NCBI RefSeq assembly: GCF_004167675.1
Contig: NZ_SEZQ01000001.1
Source: Aliivibrio finisterrensis_A
Lineage (GTDB): Bacteria; Pseudomonadota; Gammaproteobacteria; Enterobacterales; Vibrionaceae
Direction: 5' to 3' (one strand)
Length of the DNA stretch: 64,000 nt
Shown here: piece by piece, positions 62,361 to 64,000 of the stretch
How the letters are laid out: each line of letters starts with the position of its first letter
Numbering within the stretch: position 1 is the stretch's first letter
Notes under the pieces: generated by a model
What the model saw: the letters and a program-made list of their open reading frames with translations, nothing else
What the model was told of the DNA's origin: nothing
Database searches by the model: none
Position numbers and translations under genes: made by a program

Positions 62361-62397
62361 AAAAAAGGTTGATGCATTAGCACCAACCTTTTTTTGT
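62361..62397. terminator. bidirectional terminator between ybgI and gltA
   Basis: The stem AAAAAGGTTG/CAACCTTTTT, with a loop that can pair further (GTGC/GCAT-like), is flanked by A and T runs between convergent genes. Confidence 0.9.
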
Positions 62398-62433
62398 TTA
62401 TAAGACTAATTAATTTCAGTGTTTAAGAATTAA

Positions 62434-63723
62434 TTATTCACGTTCATGAAGAGGTTTAAACTCACGAAGTTCTTCACCGGTGTAAAGCTGGCGAGGGCGA
62501 CCGATACGGTTGCTTGGGTCACTGTGCATTTCACTCCAGTGAGCAATCCAGCCAACAGTACGAGACATAGCAAAGATAACGGTAAACATAGACACAGGAA
62601 TACCAATCGCTTTTAGGATGATACCAGAGTAGAAATCTACGTTTGGATACAGTTTCTTCGATACAAAATACTCATCCGAAAGTGCAATTCGTTCTAGTTC
62701 CATCGCGACATCTAACAGAGGATCTTTGATGTTTAGCTCTTTCAGTACTTCGTGGCACGCTTCACGCATTACCGTTGCGCGTGGATCGTAGTTTTTGTAA
62801 ACACGATGACCAAAACCCATTAGACGGAATGGGTCTTCTTTATCTTTTGCTTTTGCAACGTATTCATCAATGTTATCAAGAGAGCCAATCTCTTCAAGCA
62901 TACGTAAACATGCTTCGTTTGCACCACCGTGAGCAGGCCCCCATAGAGAAGCGATACCAGCAGCAATACATGCGAACGGGTTAGCACCGGATGAGCCCGC
63001 TAATCGCACTGTTGACGTTGAAGCATTTTGTTCGTGATCGGCATGCAGAGTAAAGATTTTATCCATAGCGCGAGCAACAACAGGGTTTACTTCGTATTCT
63101 TCACATGGGTTTGCAAACATCATGTGTAAGAAATTTTCCGCGTAAGTCAGGTCGTTACGTGGATAAATAAACGGCTGACCGATTGAGTACTTGTAACACA
63201 TTGCTGAAAGTGTTGGCATTTTTGACAGGAGTCTAAATGCCGCAATTTCACGGTGCTCATCATTATTAATATCTAGTGAGTCGTGATAGAAGGCAGCGAG
63301 TGCACCAACCACACCACACATTACTGCCATTGGGTGAGCATCACGACGGAAACCATGGAAGAAACTTGAAATTTGCTCATGCACCATAGTATGGCGAGTC
63401 ACAATATCTTTAAATGTTTCGTATTCTTCACGGTTTGGAGCCTGACCATTTAAAAGGATGTAACACACTTCTAAATAATCAGCATTATTGGCTAATTGAT
63501 CGATAGGGAAACCGCGGTGTAATAAAACACCTTTATCACCGTCGATATAAGTTATTTGAGACTCACAAGATGCAGTGGCAAGGAAACCAGGGTCAAAGGT
63601 AAAGTAACCATTGGCTCCTAATGTACGCACATCAATCACTTCAGGACCAATTGTTCCATCCATGATCGGCATGTCGATAGGCGCTTGACCTTCAATATGA
63701 AGTGTTGCCTTTTTATCTGCCAT
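62434..63723 (-). CDS. gltA: citrate synthase (type II)
   Basis: A 429-residue enzyme condensing acetyl-CoA and oxaloacetate, the entry to the TCA cycle. Catalytic residues are visible: His in GPAHGGANEA, His in GFGHRVYKNYDPRA, and the Asp in NVDFYSGI. The N-terminal beta domain found in hexameric, NADH-inhibited gammaproteobacterial enzymes is present. Good ribosome site (GGAGAA). In E. coli the sdh operon is divergent; it would lie past the window end. The 277 bp upstream (63724-64000) is AT-rich promoter region; I could not assign sites in it. Confidence 0.98.
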   Translation of the reverse strand: MADKKATLHIEGQAPIDMPIMDGTIGPEVIDVRTLGANGYFTFDPGFLATASCESQITYIDGDKGVLLHRGFPIDQLANNADYLEVCYILLNGQAPNREEYETFKDIVTRHTMVHEQISSFFHGFRRDAHPMAVMCGVVGALAAFYHDSLDINNDEHREIAAFRLLSKMPTLSAMCYKYSIGQPFIYPRNDLTYAENFLHMMFANPCEEYEVNPVVARAMDKIFTLHADHEQNASTSTVRLAGSSGANPFACIAAGIASLWGPAHGGANEACLRMLEEIGSLDNIDEYVAKAKDKEDPFRLMGFGHRVYKNYDPRATVMREACHEVLKELNIKDPLLDVAMELERIALSDEYFVSKKLYPNVDFYSGIILKAIGIPVSMFTVIFAMSRTVGWIAHWSEMHSDPSNRIGRPRQLYTGEELREFKPLHERE

Positions 63724-64000
63724 AACATTCTCCTTTTGTTATATTTTTATTCTATCCCGGATATGAGAGTGACAACTTTGTACCCATTACACGGGCTAAT
63801 GTCAATTATTGTGCGCTTATGTGTGCACTTGTTTATATTTTTAATGAAAAAAAAGTTAATTTTCTGTGGTGTGATGTAGGTATTATTTATAGGTTTGTAA
63901 TCAGATGTTTCACATCGTATACTGCGGCAGAGTTTCTGGTCTGTCCCTTATTTTATATAGGGTTAGCGTGATTTACATCTACTTATAAATAGAGTGCGGT

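Noticed and set aside
63685..63879. A 64-codon rightward frame across the gltA start and promoter region
   Set aside because: It overlaps the gltA 5' end, lacks a ribosome site and has a low-complexity hydrophobic, cysteine-rich composition typical of chance AT-rich translation.

Overview
The window is chromosomal DNA of a low-GC gammaproteobacterium of the family Vibrionaceae, most likely Aliivibrio (the Vibrio fischeri group). The reasons are a toxRS pair divergent from htpG, a NutA-type lipoprotein 5'-nucleotidase, comEA directly downstream of ppiD, and nearly all proteins being close to their Vibrio and Escherichia coli counterparts. It is a gene-dense core region. I see no prophage, integron, insertion sequence, CRISPR array or rRNA operon.

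Layout. 1-660: the start of a Met-Leu-Gln tRNA operon read leftwards from a strong promoter. 660-5033: leftward pth-ychF and lolB-ispE-prs. 5201-10524: rightward hemA-prfA-prmC-sirB2-sirB1-kdsA. 10600-15353: leftward nitrite-reduction cluster nirB-nirD-nirC, with cobA (siroheme synthesis) after it and a near-consensus FNR box before nirB. 15590-15800: the decayed 3' end of a chemotaxis-receptor gene with its terminator still intact. 16091-18046: nutA and a solitary tRNA-Pro. 18166-21883: copper efflux, copA - 24-codon ORF - copG-like gene, divergent from cueR across a shared MerR-type promoter with a 19-bp spacer. 21916-27345: cnoX/ybbN, a possible 21-codon membrane peptide, ybbO and the proVWX betaine transporter. 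27737-29326: yfcH and yfcE. 29430-32960: toxRS divergent from htpG. 33225-34918: adk and hemH. 35269-44142: the protein quality-control block tig-clpP-clpX-lon-hupB-ppiD followed by comEA. 44259-50093: a POT peptide transporter, rfaH, asnB and a CPA2 antiporter. 50178-54421: N-acetylglucosamine genes nagA-nagC divergent from nagE. 54597-62321: glnS, fur, a DUF4442 gene, fldA, a DUF2788 gene, ybfF, seqA, pgm and ybgI. 62434-63723: gltA, with its promoter region running to the window end.

How the parts fit. CobA makes the siroheme precursor needed by NirB, and NirC moves nitrite across the membrane. CueR should switch on CopA and the two downstream genes under copper. NagC, with CRP, should control uptake (NagE) and deacetylation (NagA) of GlcNAc. 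Heat-shock-type promoter motifs precede htpG, tig and lon. Several blocks keep the E. coli order (lolB-ispE-prs/hemA-prfA-prmC-sirB-kdsA; htpG-adk-hemH; tig-clpPX-lon-hupB-ppiD; nagCA-nagE-glnS-fur-fldA-ybfF-seqA-pgm), so genes that break these blocks stand out.

No clearly new multi-gene system is visible. The best candidates for undescribed biology are the two very small membrane ORFs (18621-18695 and 22900-22965), the DUF2788 and DUF4442 genes beside flavodoxin and fur, and the structured tig leader. Functional calls rest on my reading of motifs and gene order without database searches.
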